DNA from: Imbricaverruca yamaguchii
Taxonomy: Eukaryota > Arthropoda > Thecostraca > Neoverrucidae
Reading direction: 5' to 3'
Length of the DNA stretch: 64,000 nucleotides
NCBI GenBank assembly: GCA_034440575.1
Contig: JAOTOL010001656.1
Location: forward strand, 550,001-614,000
A program made the position numbers and the translations under genes. This document shows, piece after piece, positions 52,986 to 64,000 of the stretch. Numbering within the stretch: position 1 is the stretch's first letter; the number at the start of each line of letters is the position of its first letter. The notes beneath the pieces are model-generated. The model was not told the origin of the DNA, ran no database searches, and saw only the letters and a program-made list of their open reading frames with translations.

Positions 52986-54927
52986 TGCTGGGCTAAAGCC
53001 ACGGGAGCTGAATAATTTCCGTTTTGCCACCTAGCGGTTGTTTTTTGCTTGCTCCCCTAAACACGTCGGATCTAAGGTAGACAAATATTCGTGGTCCCCT
53101 CCCTTTGGGTTCCCGGAGCGTTGAAATATGCAACAGAAAAAAAGAGAAACGAAACAAACATTATGGGAAGTAAGACAACAATTCCCAAATATTAATATTA
53201 AAGATGTGTAGTACAGTATACGATATGTCACATAAATGTCAGGGCGCAGTTTAATGCATCAGCACAAAGTGTGGCAGCAGCGCAGCCTGCATATGTATTA
53301 CATTATATTGCGAAATCTGAGATGTATCCGACGTACTCATTCGCTTGTGTATCCAAGAATGCAAATCCGACATCCATGTTTTCACTAAAGCCTGCGTGGT
53401 GATTTCAACATTGTCCACAACTCAGTTTTGCGAGAAATAGTACACCTAACTACGTTTTGAGACTATTTATTTTGAAACCATTATGTACTTCACTTAGCTA
53501 ACAGTGGACTTAAAATAAGACGTCGTTTCTGAAAGTGATGCACCCAGAATATACATAAAAGTTCAAATATTATGATAGAAATGTAGCAAATGCCTTGATA
53601 TTTGAGGTTCTAAAATACTTTGGCCTTTCCAGTTTGCCTAGGAAGTTGGTTGATGCCACGGAAACTTGCATGACAGCTTGGGTCGATCGGGCTGACATTT
53701 CACATTGGTCATATGCCGGCAACTTCCAAACTTGGAATGTTTGTTTCTTGGCTGCACATCCATTGGAAGCAACGTAAAACACCTATTCTGGTATTTATTC
53801 AAAACTCGCTCAGCCTCAACTTGCTTCTTCTAGAACGTGTATGGAACAGCTGATATGTATCATACACGTCAAATTTGCGTATGAGCACTCAAAAGGGTAC
53901 AATTTAACAACATACAATCTCTACATAATGTAAATAATGAGAGCAATCATGTCTTCAACACACAAAATTCGACGAAGTTATTCAAACTAAAAGGAGACAT
54001 GACAGGACGCCAGAAAATGCGAGACATCAATTTATGGCAGTGTATTCACAACGCCATCTATGGAACAGATATCGAACTATATCCATCGGCTATTTCTCGA
54101 AATTTCACACCGCGGCATTAAGACACGCCTACTTCATTCGAAATATTGGGAAAGCACCAGCCCACTTCAAGGAAAGGTATGGCTGTGGGGGCGGGTCACA
54201 GAGGCCCTTAAGTTTTGCACCCATGTCTCATCCCGCCTGTTAAAGGGCTCCTTCCGTTTAAAGGCGCACTTTAAAAGACATTTCTTTTAAAAGTGCACAT
54301 GTTAGGATGAACTGAAATTACTTTGTGCACATCATTTCGAAGAAAGCAATTTTATATTGGTTAGTTTTAGGTCTTAATGTACCTGAAAATCCACTAATAC
54401 ATCACATAACTGCAGGGCTAGTGAAACAGGTAATTGAGGCCATCTCAATCATTATTTCTGGGCATAGAAGTGAACATGAATGGTTATTTTGATAGAAGTG
54501 AGCACAATTCCGGTAGTTGGCCCATTCTTGTTTCTGCGATTCCGTCCAACTGCAATGTGGAACGAAAAATGCGAACCTTTATGTTTCGTTTAAAGTGCAT
54601 TTCCATAGAGGGTCTGCCATACTGATATAGTAACTGTGTGCACATTGTTTTGCATAATTTTGTCCAGTAGCTGCTTATCAGACCAATTTATGCCTGTGTC
54701 AATTGTGGATATCATGAAAACATCCATTGGCGAGCGCTAAAACAATGGAATGGTAAATCCTAGTGATGAACGTTAGCTAAAAACATTCATAAATCTTCAT
54801 TGACAGAAAAAAGAAATTGACCAAAATAACATTGTATTAATAGCTTGAGCATTCGATTCTGCACAACCGTCAGAAGTGCCACTCGTAACTATGGTCTATA
54901 ATCGAATGTTCCATTTATTAATAAAAC
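52986..54927. other. Unique AT-rich DNA, presumed intron
   Basis: No recognisable motif or exon. Confidence 0.4.
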
Positions 54928-55195
54928 GTTATTTTGTTCACTTTATATTTTTCTCTGTGAATGAGGGCCAGCTTGATAAATGGTCTCTACGTAATTTGCA
55001 TCATCATGAACTCTATCCGGGAATTAAACACAATTCTCAACAAATAAAAAACAAACAAATAGTTATTTTGCTCAATTTCTATTTTTCTCTATGAATGCAG
55101 GCCAGCTCGATAGTCCCTACCGATTTTTCACCATCATGAACTCTATCCTGGAAGTGAAGACATTTTTTAACAAACTAGATGTATGGATGGTAAAT
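54928..55195. repeat. Tandem duplication, about 134 bp x 2, diverged
   Basis: Copies start GTTATTTTGTTCACTTTATA (54,928) and GTTATTTTGCTCAATTTCTA (55,062) and share ATCATGAACTCTATCC further on. Confidence 0.85.
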
Positions 55196-55597
55196 ACCAC
55201 GTTGTGTTAGGTAGCCGTGACGAATTGATCGTCTCATATTTAGAGGCCAGTGTAAACTAGCCGGCTGACGTTTATAAAGAGAGTCGAAGGCAAAATAACA
55301 TCTTGTTGGTTTCTATCTCCATATGTGTACTCATGTTTGGTGACTTTATATTTGCTTGATCGTCTAGACAAAATTCCTTTTCCAACCAGACCAACAAAAA
55401 ATAACACGAAAAAAGAACGCCCTTGACAAGCGGAAGCCTGTCTGGCGGCGCCTGATGGGCTGGATGCCCGGATGGAGCCAGGCCCCTCGGACACCTCTAC
55501 TCAGCTGCCTGCTGATGTCGATCTGTCTGGCTGGCCACTGCAGTCGGCCTCGACAGTGGCCCCGCCACGAGGACAGCAGCTGTGAAGGCTGTGGCGG

Positions 55598-56725
55598 CCC
55601 GGCTGTGTCAGCCCGGCTGTGTCAGCCCGGCTGTGGCAGCCCGGCTGTGTCAGCCCGGCTGCGTCAGCCCGGCTGTGAGGACTGTGTCAGCCCGGCTGCG
55701 TCAGCCCGGCTGTGTCAGCCCGGCTGTGAGGACTGTGTCAGCCCGGCTGTGCCAGCCCGGCTGGGTCAGCCCGGCTGTGTCAGCCCGGCTGTGTCAGCCC
55801 GGCTGTGTCAGCCCGGCTGTGTCAGCCCGGCTGTGAGGACTGTGTCAGCCCGGCTGCGTCAGCCCGGCTGTGTCAGCCCGGCTGTGTCAGCCCGGCTGTG
55901 TCAGCCCGGCTGTGTCAGCCCGGCTGTGTCAGCCCGGCTGTGTCAGCCCGGTGTGTCAGCCCGGCTTGCAGCCGCTTACGGCTGTGTCAGCCCGGCTGTG
56001 TCAGCCCGGCTGTGTCAGCCCGGCTGTGTCAGCCCGGCTGTGAGGACTGTGTCAGCCCGGCTGTGTCAGCCCGGCTGTGTCAGCCCGGCTGTGTCAGCCC
56101 GGCTGTGGCAGCCCGGCTGTGGCAGCCCGGCTGTGTCAGCCCGGCTGTGGCAGCCCGGCTGTGGCAGCCCGGCTGTGTCAGCCCGGCTGTGTCAGCCCGG
56201 CTGTGTCAGCCCGGCTGTGTCAGCCCGGCTGTGTCAGCCCGGCTGTGTCAGCCCGGCTGTGAGGACTGTGTCAGCCCGGTGGCTGTGTCAGCCGGTTCAG
56301 CGGCTGTGGCAGCCCGGCTGTGTCAGCCCGGCTGTGGCAGCCCGGCTGTGGCAGCCCGGCTGTGTCAGCCCGGCTGTGTCAGCTCGGCTGTGTCAGCCCG
56401 GCTGTGTCAGCCCGGCTGTGAGGACTGTGTCAGCCCGGCTGTGTCAGCCCGGCTGTATCAGCCCGGCTGTGTCAGCCCGGCTGTGGCAGCCCGGCTGTGG
56501 CAGCCCGGCTGTGTCAGCCCGGCTGTGGCAGCCCGGCTGTGGCAGCCCGGCTGTGTCAGCCCGGCTGTGTCAGCTCGGCTGTGTCAGCCCGGATGTGTCA
56601 GCCCGGCTGTGAGGACTGTGTCAGCCCGGCTGTGTCAGCCCGGCTGTGTCAGCCCGGCTGTGTCAGCCCGGCTGTGTCAGCCCGGCTGTGTCAGCTCGGC
56701 TGTGTCAGCCCGGCTGTGACGGCTG
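55598..56725. repeat. 14-bp minisatellite, about 79 copies
   Basis: The unit is CTGTGTCAGCCCGG. GGCAG and GAGGACTG variants recur at regular places, giving a higher-order pattern. Open frames (SARLCQPGCV) are repeat by-products. Confidence 0.97.
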
Positions 56726-56939
56726 TGACGGTTCGGCCGCAGCCATGCATGGTAACTGTGCGAGCTGTACACCGACCTACCCCAACGCGTCGCGTCTGCA
56801 CCGAGTCGCGCGCTCCTCGCTGGCGTGCACTGCCGGATGTTTTTGCCCGTGTTTTTGCACCGTGCAAGGTCACGTTGCAGATGTGGCAGTGCCGGTGCGG
56901 GCGGCGCGGCGGCCGCGGCGGCCGGCCGCGCGCCGTCCG

Positions 56940-57370
56940 TCTCGCCTCGGGTCAGCTGCGCCGCGCAGCCAATCGCGCGGCAACCCGCGCTGTTTACGGC
57001 TGCGGCGACCAATCAGCGTGCGGCAGCGGCCACGCGGCGTCAACAAAAACAGTCGCCGGCCCAGCGACGTTTTTTGAGGCCGCCAGGCGCTCATTGGTTT
57101 TTTGACGCGGCGGAAAAAGGCTGCCAAATGCGGCCCGAGAGCGGCACCTGTGTTGGCGACCGGGCTCCCGTGGCGGAACAGTGGTGCGACATCATGGAGT
57201 CGCCCAACACGGACGGCTTCCTCTACTCGGCGCGCGTGCTGATGGGTAAGTGTGTGCGTCGGATGACCGGCGTACCTGGCGACCCCCGCTGCCCACCGGA
57301 ACGGCCACCGTTGGCCGCCCCTGACCTTGTGCCGTGTCAGCTGGGCACCGGACTTCGACCAATCAGACGG
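56940..57370. promoter_or_regulatory. CpG-rich segment with four CCAAT motifs
   Basis: CCAAT lies at about 56,970 (GCCAATCGCG) and 57,009 (ACCAATCAGCG). ATTGG lies at about 57,093, and ACCAATCAGACGG at about 57,358. The cluster resembles an NF-Y-type promoter, but it overlaps candidate exon E, so one of the two readings may be wrong. Confidence 0.25.
57087..57245 (+). CDS. Candidate internal exon E, unidentified protein
   Basis: A 159-base segment is bounded by an acceptor with a T run (GTTTTTTGAGGCCGCCAG, ending 57,086) and a near-ideal donor (ATGG|GTAAGT, GT at 57,246). It starts in phase 1, joining exon D's last base as Gly, and ends in phase 1. It reads AHWFFDAAEKGCQMRPESG, then TCVGDRAPVAEQWCDIMESP, then NTDGFLYSARVLM. 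Three cysteines and aromatic residues suggest a folded domain. I do not recognise it. It overlaps a CCAAT-rich, CpG-rich stretch, which is the main reason for doubt. Confidence 0.45.
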
Positions 57371-57606
57371 CAATTCCTGCCGCGCCGCGCCGAAAAACAC
57401 CCGCAAAAACCGCAGCCGTCGATAAAAAATCAGACTATTGCGACAAAAAGCCCTAGTTTGCGCAAAAAGTTGGCCTCCGGCGTCCGTAGCGAGCCACCGT
57501 GTCCACTGACTGTCTGCGCCCCCAGCCCAGGCTGTTCACGCGGACTTCGGCTGCGGTGGGAACGTGCGATAGTGCTGTGTGTGGTGGTGCACGGTGCAGG
57601 ACACAG

Positions 57607-57674
57607 GTGCGCCTCAGGTCGCCGTCGCCAAGGTCGTCTGCTCAGGATGTGGTGGCGACATGACGACGGATATG
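57607..57674 (+). CDS. Candidate exon F, unidentified protein
   Basis: The segment reads (G)APQVAVAKVVCSGCGGDM, then TTDM, to a GATATG|GTGAGC donor (GT at 57,675). Entry after ACACAG at 57,606 gives phase 1, matching exon E; it ends in phase 0. An alternative start at 57,600 would be phase 0. The CxxC pair could bind zinc. The acceptor's pyrimidine tract is poor, so this exon is weak. Confidence 0.25.
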
Positions 57675-57978
57675 GTGAGCTTCCCGATCCCTGGCCGCCC
57701 CCAGCCGGTGGGGCGACGTTGCTATGTTGGGCCTGACTCTGAAAGTTCGGTCACTGTGGAGGCCAAACGTCTGTCACTAATTGGACCAAATCCGTGGAGT
57801 GCTGCGCTCTGAGAGGCAGCCCATGGCACCTTTTGTTCGACAGCCAGTCTATTGTCCAGCGTCAATTATTTCCCCATATCTGTGCGGGGGGGGGGCGTGT
57901 GACACAGGCAGACGTTGGCAATGTGTTGCAGCTTCTGGTGTTGGGCGGCCCTGAGCCGAGGCTGGCGGCAGCTCCGAC

Positions 57979-58050
57979 AGGCGCGACTCAGAGTCAGGCC
58001 GAGGCGCGACTCAGAGTCAGGCCGAGGCGCGACTCAGAGTCAGGCCGAGT
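57979..58050. repeat. 23-bp tandem repeat x 3
   Basis: GCGCGACTCAGAGTCAGGCC plus GAG repeats three times. Confidence 0.93.
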
Positions 58051-58138
58051 CAGACGCGGCTGCGACTTGGCTGCGTGTCTCCCCGGTGGCCACCCTGGCG
58101 GGCTGAAGTCCGGTGGTGAGCCTATCGTCGCCACCTCC

Positions 58139-58424
58139 TAACCGGAGAGTCTGCAGGACGTCTGGTGAGGGGAGCCTGCTGGAAGTCCGGTGGTTCCCTA
58201 TTCCCGTCACCTCCTGACCGGAAAGTCTGGAGGAAGTCTGGTGGTTCCTTATCGCCGCCACCTCCTAACCGAAAAGTTTGGAGGAAGTCTGGTGAGAGGA
58301 GTCTGGTGGAAGTCCGGTGGTTTCCTATGGTCGCCACCTCCTAACCGGAGAGTCTGCAGGAAGTCTGGTGAGGGGAGGCTGGTGGAAGTCCGGTGGTTCC
58401 CTATCGCAGTCACCTGCTGGCCGG
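58139..58424. repeat. 75/51-bp tandem repeat x 4
   Basis: Units run from GGAGAGTCTGCAGGAAGTCT through GGTGGTTCCCTATCGC to CACCTCCTAACC. The second unit lacks an internal 24-bp block. The array lies between candidate exons F and G. Confidence 0.9.
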
Positions 58425-58541
58425 ATGGGTGGGTGGAAGTTTGGTGGTTGCCACCTTCGGCCTGCGTCAGCCGGCGGTGGTTACCAGCTCGTGTACCGAC
58501 CTCGTCGGCTCCTGTGTCGTCGCTGCAGTCGCGCACGCCAG

Positions 58542-58601
58542 ATCTGCAATGATAACACCACGGAGTGGGACATCCCGTACCCGCGTTTGCTTTTCATGTA
58601 G
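58542..58601 (+). CDS. Candidate terminal exon G, unidentified protein
   Basis: ICNDNTTEWDIPYPRLLFM is followed by TAG (58,599-58,601). Entry after CACGCCAG at 58,541 gives phase 0, matching exon F; the upstream TCGTCGCTGCAG acceptor (58,528) is stronger but gives another phase. NTT is a possible N-glycosylation site. An AATAAA signal lies 36 bases after the stop. Short, so chance is possible. Confidence 0.3.
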   Translation: MCNDNTTEWDIPYPRLLFM

Positions 58602-58636
58602 CTGGATGACCTGACACACATTTGGAGTGTAGCTTC

Positions 58637-58642
58637 AATAAA
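58637..58642 (+). promoter_or_regulatory. Poly(A) signal AATAAA
   Basis: AGCTTCAATAAAATATC follows the stop of candidate exon G by 36 bases, a normal short 3' UTR spacing. Confidence 0.4.
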
Positions 58643-59516
58643 ATATCAGTAGGGCACGGGTATCAAACATCCGAATCAGGCACGGGTATCAAATTGGATA
58701 TGTATTAAGTTTTCCCTTTCAGTGTTACTACGTGAAGCGAAATGTTTGTGTTTGGTTCCAATTTCCATGCTGGTTCGTAAACTACATGTCCATAATATGA
58801 TGACCTTTTCAAATGCAGCTTTTGCGGTGTCATTTAGTTCTTTTATTCCGAAAAACAAATTATTGGTACCATGTGGCCCTGGTTTGCAAGACGCATGTTG
58901 AGATGAAGCTGTTAGACACTATATGTTTTCCTCGTCGTTTAACACGTCAACTGGCATCTGCTCTGGATCCATTGCCTGCTTTTGAAGAATTGAGTGGCAG
59001 GCATACCCTGGCTGTAACATTTTATATATGAGAACAACTGAATTTCTTCAGGCAGTATGTCGTTATAACCATGATAACCATATTCAACCATCTGCCTGAC
59101 AGTAACGCACATCCATTGGGCACACCTCAGCAGGTGTTGTAGCATCCACCTTGAACCTTCCTTTAGCTAAGCAATTGAGGTTCATAGGCTAATCCAAGTT
59201 CACGGAAGCTTTGGCTACTTCTACATTGTCTGTCAAATTACTGGGACTGCATCACCAACTTATTTTGCGCATGTAATATGATCTGAATCTGACGCATCAT
59301 TGGCATTTCGTCCAGGAGATTTCATGTAGCTAAAGACGGAGGAAACACTACATTGCATACATCTCCCGAAGCGGGTATCATGTCATATACACTGGGTAGC
59401 CAGCTCCACCTCAATCGTTGGCTCTACTCGCAGTGTTTTCTGAGTTTAGCATGGCACCTACTCCATTGAGTTAACTTCCAATGATGGTGAGCTTCATAGC
59501 TTATAAATGGCGGCCC
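58643..59516. other. Unique AT-rich DNA
   Basis: A small duplication of GGCACGGGTATCAAA lies at about 58,653-58,692. No gene signal. Confidence 0.4.
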
Positions 59517-59945
59517 CTATCCATAATCAATTGCATGAAACTTCACCTGTTTCCCCAGGACTTCTTTGATCAGTTGGAAGATACATCGTAGTCTTTGCAT
59601 GCACTTCATCTGGACCTTCCGGCCACCAAAACCGTTACCATGGGCTACGACTGAAATATTACCAGTGCTAGTAATGCTCATTAACATGTAGCAGCCTGCG
59701 TACAACACGGCAGGTAAAAAGTACTCGCCGGAGCTATTTACCTTCAAGATTACAAGCCCGTCAGAATATGTGATAGTCAAAGATCCGCAGTTGGACAAAT
59801 GTCGCGGGCGGATGTGATGCGGCATGAATTCAGGATTTGTTGGGCGACTAGTTGTACGTGCCATCGAGCTTGCTGTACGGAGTTGCCACCTACATACTGG
59901 AGGAGTCATTCCAGCGGACATTTCACCTTGTCGCCGCACATTCAA
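59517..59945 (-). mobile_element. Possible piggyBac-like transposase relic
   Basis: A 142-codon minus-strand frame contains NPEFMPHHIRPRHLSNCGS followed by YSDGLVILKVNSSGEYFLP. This order resembles the NRKGxP...L..G......G.L.xLKWKDKxxVxxLST region of piggyBac-type transposases. The usual Trp and catalytic aspartates are not seen, and flanking frames give no further match. This is a suggestion, not a firm call. Confidence 0.3.
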
Positions 59946-61043
59946 TCATCGTCTGTAGAAATCCGTTTGGTACTGATTCGCACATGGGATAAACGATAAA
60001 CGAGAGATAAAAAATTGTGAATCAATTTCGTTGACCTTGTTCAGCTGACTTCATACATCGCATGCACCGATTGCACGTTGGCACACAAGGCAAACCATTG
60101 CTGGATGCATTCAGATATAGGTTACTATGGTATGCATTTCCGCCGAATCATGCTGCTACGGTGCAAATTGTCGTAAGACGAGCTTGTCAAGAAGCACAGT
60201 GTCGGAGCAAGAACAAATTGGCTGCCTCGAATGCTACCATTAGCTGTTATTGTGCTGCTTTATGTTCTTCACACAGTTGAACTGCAGGTGCATTCTCACT
60301 GACGTGAAACTTTCACTCATCCTTACAGACCTGCTACATTCATAGCTGTGTCACAAACCTATCAAAAATGTTTGTTTCACCTCATCCACTAGTGTTTTTT
60401 TTTCGTGTACCCATCGCTCAGCTTTCCTGAACATGGCGTAGCATAGCATGGCATAACTTTGCATGCCATGACATGACATGACGTAACGTGGCGTGACACG
60501 TCACTATGGAGAAATGTCGCCTCGGCAGCTATCACATCTGCCGAATATCGCACATAGTTTGCTCTGTACTCATCAATAACTTAGTGGTCCACACTATGCT
60601 CATCGCAAAGTTGATATGCATTAATGGGTCGTACTCCAAAAGTTCTCACCGATTGCGACCCTGACAGTTCTAGTATATATCAGCATCGTCTTTAACTTAA
60701 TTCCAAATTACGGCTTTCCTCATCATGTCTTTAGCTCGTTTAGATAAGTATCCCGCTTTAAAACTGCACCTACAAACCGGCTGTTTTGGAATAAACAGCG
60801 CGTGGGGCTCTCGAGGAACTTGCAGCACATTACTTATTTTTATATTTTCACCTCCCCTGCTTGGGGATTTTTGTCATGCACACATACATGCATGTTATGC
60901 ACAAATGTGCAGAATTTCTACTCTTGGGCGTTGTTGCGTGGCACCACTGGCAACGTGCGTACTCCCGACTCGACTCCCCGCAGTGGCACCTTGTGCACAT
61001 GGCGGGCCACTCCAATGTCTCTGGTCAGGCGACCAGAGGACCG
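59946..61043. other. Unique DNA with short pentamer repeat
   Basis: At about 60,440-60,500 degenerate CATGACATGAC/GTAGCATAGC repeats occur. No gene is supported. Confidence 0.4.
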
Positions 61044-61490
61044 CTCCAGCGACACGAGACGAGACGTGCCCTCGGAGCGTGCCACCGGACCGGGGAGGTG
61101 ACACGAGACGAGACGTGCCCTCGGAGCGTGCCACCGGACCGAGGAGATGACACGAGACGAGACGTGCCCTCGGAGCGTGCCACCGGACCGGGGAGGTGAC
61201 ACGAGACGAGATGTGCCCTCGGAGCGTGCTACCGGACCGGGGAGGTGACACGAGACTAGACGTGCCCTCGGAACATGCCACCGGACCGGGGAGGTGACAC
61301 GAGACGAGACGTGCCCTCGGAGCGTGCCACCGGACCGGGGAGGTGACACGAGACGAGACGTGCCCTCGGAGCGTGCTACCGGACCGGGGAGGTGACACGG
61401 GACGAGACGTGCCCTCGGAGCGTGCTACCGGACCGGGGAGGTGACACGGGACGAGACGTGCCCTCGGAGCATGCCACCGGACCGGGAGAT
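61044..61490. repeat. 49-bp minisatellite, about 9 copies
   Basis: The unit is ACGAGACGAGACGTGCCCTC, then GGAGCGTGCCACCGGACCGG, then GGAGGTGAC, with few substitutions. Confidence 0.97.
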
Positions 61491-61609
61491 CTGCTTAAGG
61501 GCAGATGATGTCGGTGAGCCGGATGCCACGAGTGCTGGTCGGTGGGCGTTAATCCTGCGGCGCGACAACACTCCTCCCCTGCTTCTGCCGCCCCCCGGGT
61601 GGGAGCCGA

Positions 61610-61700
61610 CCGAGGAAAAGTTTGCCCGAGATCAGACTTGAACCCATGGTCTCCCACACTCGAAACAGACCAATCAGCGGACTGCGTCATAGGAGCAGTG
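61610..61700 (-). mobile_element. tRNA-like SINE fragment, minus strand
   Basis: On the minus strand, GACGCAGTCCGCTGATTGGT and GGGAGACCATGGGTTCAAGT resemble a tRNA anticodon-to-B-box region. The body is not recognised elsewhere in the window. Confidence 0.35.
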
Positions 61701-61849
61701 CAACAAGTATCTTGCTGACGCCGTGTTTGCAGCAGGGATAGTTTGCATGGAAATCCACCAGAGGCGATTATCTGCTCCCCACTCCGCCACCACCTGCAGA
61801 GCATGGCTGATTCTTGTTTCACACTCGCAGGGAAGCGGCACGATCTGCG

Positions 61850-61945
61850 CTACCCTGACACGTCCAACTGCGCTACCCTGACACGTCCAACTGCGCTTCC
61901 CTCACACGTCCAACTGCGCTACCCTCACACAGCCCGTCACGGCGC
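61850..61945. repeat. 23-bp tandem repeat x 4
   Basis: TGCGCTACCCTGACACGTCC plus AAC repeats with TTCC and CTCAC variants. Confidence 0.92.
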
Positions 61946-62834
61946 CCTCACGTCCAAGTGCGCTACCATTGCGCTACCCTTGCGCTGCCCCTGCGCGCCT
62001 GGTCCCGCTTGCCTGTGACCTTTGGCCGGGCTGTCATCGAGCCCCACCCTAGCGGGCAGCGCACCTCGAGCCGCCCATGCGTCTTCAGCCCGGCTGTCTG
62101 CCGGCTGCACGTCGCACCCCTATCTCGAGCGACTGCCCCTCCTCGACCGGCACGGCGTGGTAGTTTTTGTTTGCCTCCTCCGGAGGTCACTGGCACTGCA
62201 GTTATTGCATTTTTTGCCGCGCTTCAAGTGCGGCTGGCGCCGTTTTTGTTGCCGGTTGTTACCTCCAATGACGTCACCGGTCTGGGCGTCGGGGCGGCGC
62301 CGGCTGTGGACTGCCGCTATGACGATGATGCCGACGACACTGAGCTGGACTGAACTGAAGCTGGTCAATGGCCCAGCAACAGCACTGGGAGAGGGGATTC
62401 ATGTTCAGTGTGCCCTCTACTGCTTTGAAATGTAGCAGAGGGGCTCCCGAGACGCGGCTTAGTGGGCTCGACTCGGTTAGATCGATTCTCTCCATTGACA
62501 GGGGGACTTTGGCTCCTGGCCACATGCGGGTGGCAGGTTGATGCGAATTTTGACGTGTGACCCAGAAGAGGTCCGCGAGTTTCGCAAGATAGGAAGGCAC
62601 CCATCATGGTTAACGACTTTACTAATTAACACATCATCCATTTCCTGGCATCAATGTACAGGCGACACTTTTGTTTTGAATCACGATAAGTGGTACATTA
62701 AGGGGAATACTTCTTTGAGGGGGTGGGACGTTAAGAATTCAGTTCAGGTTAATTGTCTTAGCCCACTGACGTTGATTGTAGATACATGGACGCTCCATGA
62801 ACAAACTATTCGGAACTTTTAGCACATCCTCTGT
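61946..62834. other. GC-rich then AT-rich unique DNA
   Basis: A plus-strand frame ends VDCRYDDDADDTELD-stop at 62,353 after a T-rich stretch and CAAG at about 62,227, which could be a terminal exon of another gene. No poly(A) signal is seen nearby, so it is not called. Confidence 0.35.
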
Positions 62835-62995
62835 TACGAAGGTGGGACCACATGGACATGAACTTGGGACTACATGGACGTGGGTGCGGGACTACATGAG
62901 CGTGGCTGTGGAACCACACGGACGTGGATGACCATATGGACGTGGGCGTGGCGCGATACTGTCGTGGACATGGAACCACATAAACGTGGGCATCA
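62835..62995. repeat. Degenerate ~28-bp tandem repeat x 6
   Basis: ACCACATGGACGTGGGCGTG-type units with heavy divergence. Confidence 0.8.
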
Positions 62996-64000
62996 ATTAA
63001 GCCACTCCTATTTACACAAGCGGTGTCGCAATTTACAATGTAGGTGAGAAGCGATCATATAATACGTGTATGATTTCGATCATACGGGTATGATTTCGAT
63101 TACCTAACCTTTTTTTTGCCTTGTGACTTTTGTGAAGTCGTATATCAGTCAACTTGATCTCGAGCGACAGAGATGTACCAACACCGCACCCAATGCAAAG
63201 GTAACATATCAGGCGATGGCCAAGGAAATATGTGTTTCTGTGAGAAGTGAAAAATGCACTTTCGTCATTGAAGAACAGGTGCACCACTTTGACGCGCTGT
63301 GAGTCTGGCGTTCCTGATGCTGCTTGCGCCGCGTGGTCCATGTCTCGCCTAATTACTTCTGGAAACACAAGAGTCAAGTGGCACTTGGGGGAGACGAGCA
63401 GTAGGCGTTGTCGGCCCGTAGCCTGCGGTATTGTGAGGTGGTGTGACGTGGCTGATGCAGGGAAGCGTTTCTCGGCCACTCCGAAACACGTTAATCTCGT
63501 GGCTGTTAGCACTTCTGTGATCATTTTCAGGCGACACACGGGTGTTTAGGAGTGGTTGGTTACCCCATGATCGAAGCGGTTGGGCGTCAATGCTAGATAA
63601 ACAGTGCTGCACACCGTGACCTGAATTCTGACCTTCAGATCAGGCAGCTCGATAAGGTGCCGCAGTGAACGTTGCGAGATTGTGTACTGTGGGTTTCCAG
63701 CCTGAAGAATCATCAACACCAAGCAACCACCAAGCAACCTATCAGTGAATACCCTTGACATTATGAACCTCCTTATCCGCAGTAAACCGACTCCATTTTC
63801 CGATCCTCCACGGATGGCGACCATAGCTGAGGGTAGCCCGTCACGTGTTTCAGAGTTCGGATTGTGATGGATGGTTACTCCATGGTTACCCATAGACCAT
63901 CTGCAAATTCGACCAACCACAAAAATGAGAAACCCATGTTGGCAGCACAACCATCTCGCTGGAAACGAGGTCGTTTGGGACTCCTAATCGTGATAGATCT
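62996..64000. other. Unique DNA
   Basis: A 168-codon minus-strand frame (63,033-63,539) is the longest here and is non-repetitive, but I recognise no domain and see no splice or poly(A) signals around it. Confidence 0.4.

Noticed and set aside
52264..53002. LTAQADHCRSTPHR and DSGQLEQSVGEAW repeat frames of 200 or more codons on both strands
   Set aside because: 42-bp unit by-product; equally open on both strands.
62227..62353. Acidic C-terminal-like frame VDCRYDDDADDTELD-stop
   Set aside because: No poly(A) signal nearby, weak acceptor, and candidate exon G already ends the chain with a signal.

Overview
This is eukaryotic nuclear DNA, almost certainly from an invertebrate animal. There is no bacterial-style gene packing, and no long single-exon gene survives inspection. 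About a quarter of the window (my hand tally) is minisatellite and microsatellite arrays. The rest is AT-richer unique DNA with decayed transposon pieces (a CR1-like LINE, a Penelope-like element, hAT-type short elements, tRNA-derived SINEs, a possible piggyBac relic). That mix fits an arthropod or other invertebrate, but I cannot name the species from sequence alone.

Layout. 1-10 kb: an array at the left edge, a CR1-like LINE relic (3.6-4.7 kb), AC/AT microsatellites, a GC-rich 19/23-bp array (8.2-9.1 kb). 10.8-17.7 kb: a chain of GC-rich arrays with units of 24, ~38, 37, 51, 42 and 10 bp. 17.7-22.9 kb: unique DNA, a 158-bp pure AC run and short 34- and 20-bp repeats. 22.9-29 kb: 39- and 37-bp arrays and a 305-bp hAT-like MITE. 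31.5 kb: a near-perfect inverted repeat. 34.1-36.1 kb: a hairpin, a 52-bp array and 1.6 kb of CTGG tetranucleotide. 42.1-43.5 kb: a Penelope-like endonuclease relic, a hammerhead-like motif and a repeated element. 47.2-58.4 kb: arrays of 56, 74, 11, 7, 42, 14, 23 and ~75 bp. 61 kb: a 49-bp array.

Genes. The best gene signal is a set of short plus-strand open segments bounded by plausible splice sites at about 9.24, 21.1, 38.2, 49.2, 57.1, 57.6 and 58.5 kb, followed by AATAAA at 58,637. Their reading phases are mutually compatible, so they may be exons of one gene whose large introns hold the arrays. The strongest are 38,212-38,418, 49,191-49,230 and 57,087-57,245. I do not recognise the protein family. 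The gene model is inference and the outer exons are weak.

The very large open frames over the arrays (up to 643 codons) are products of stop-free repeat units, not genes. I found no rRNA, intact tRNA, CRISPR or prokaryotic system, and no convincing new multi-gene system. The unusual features are the density and variety of minisatellites, a recurrent 37-bp period in four unrelated arrays, and the Penelope/hammerhead-like signals.
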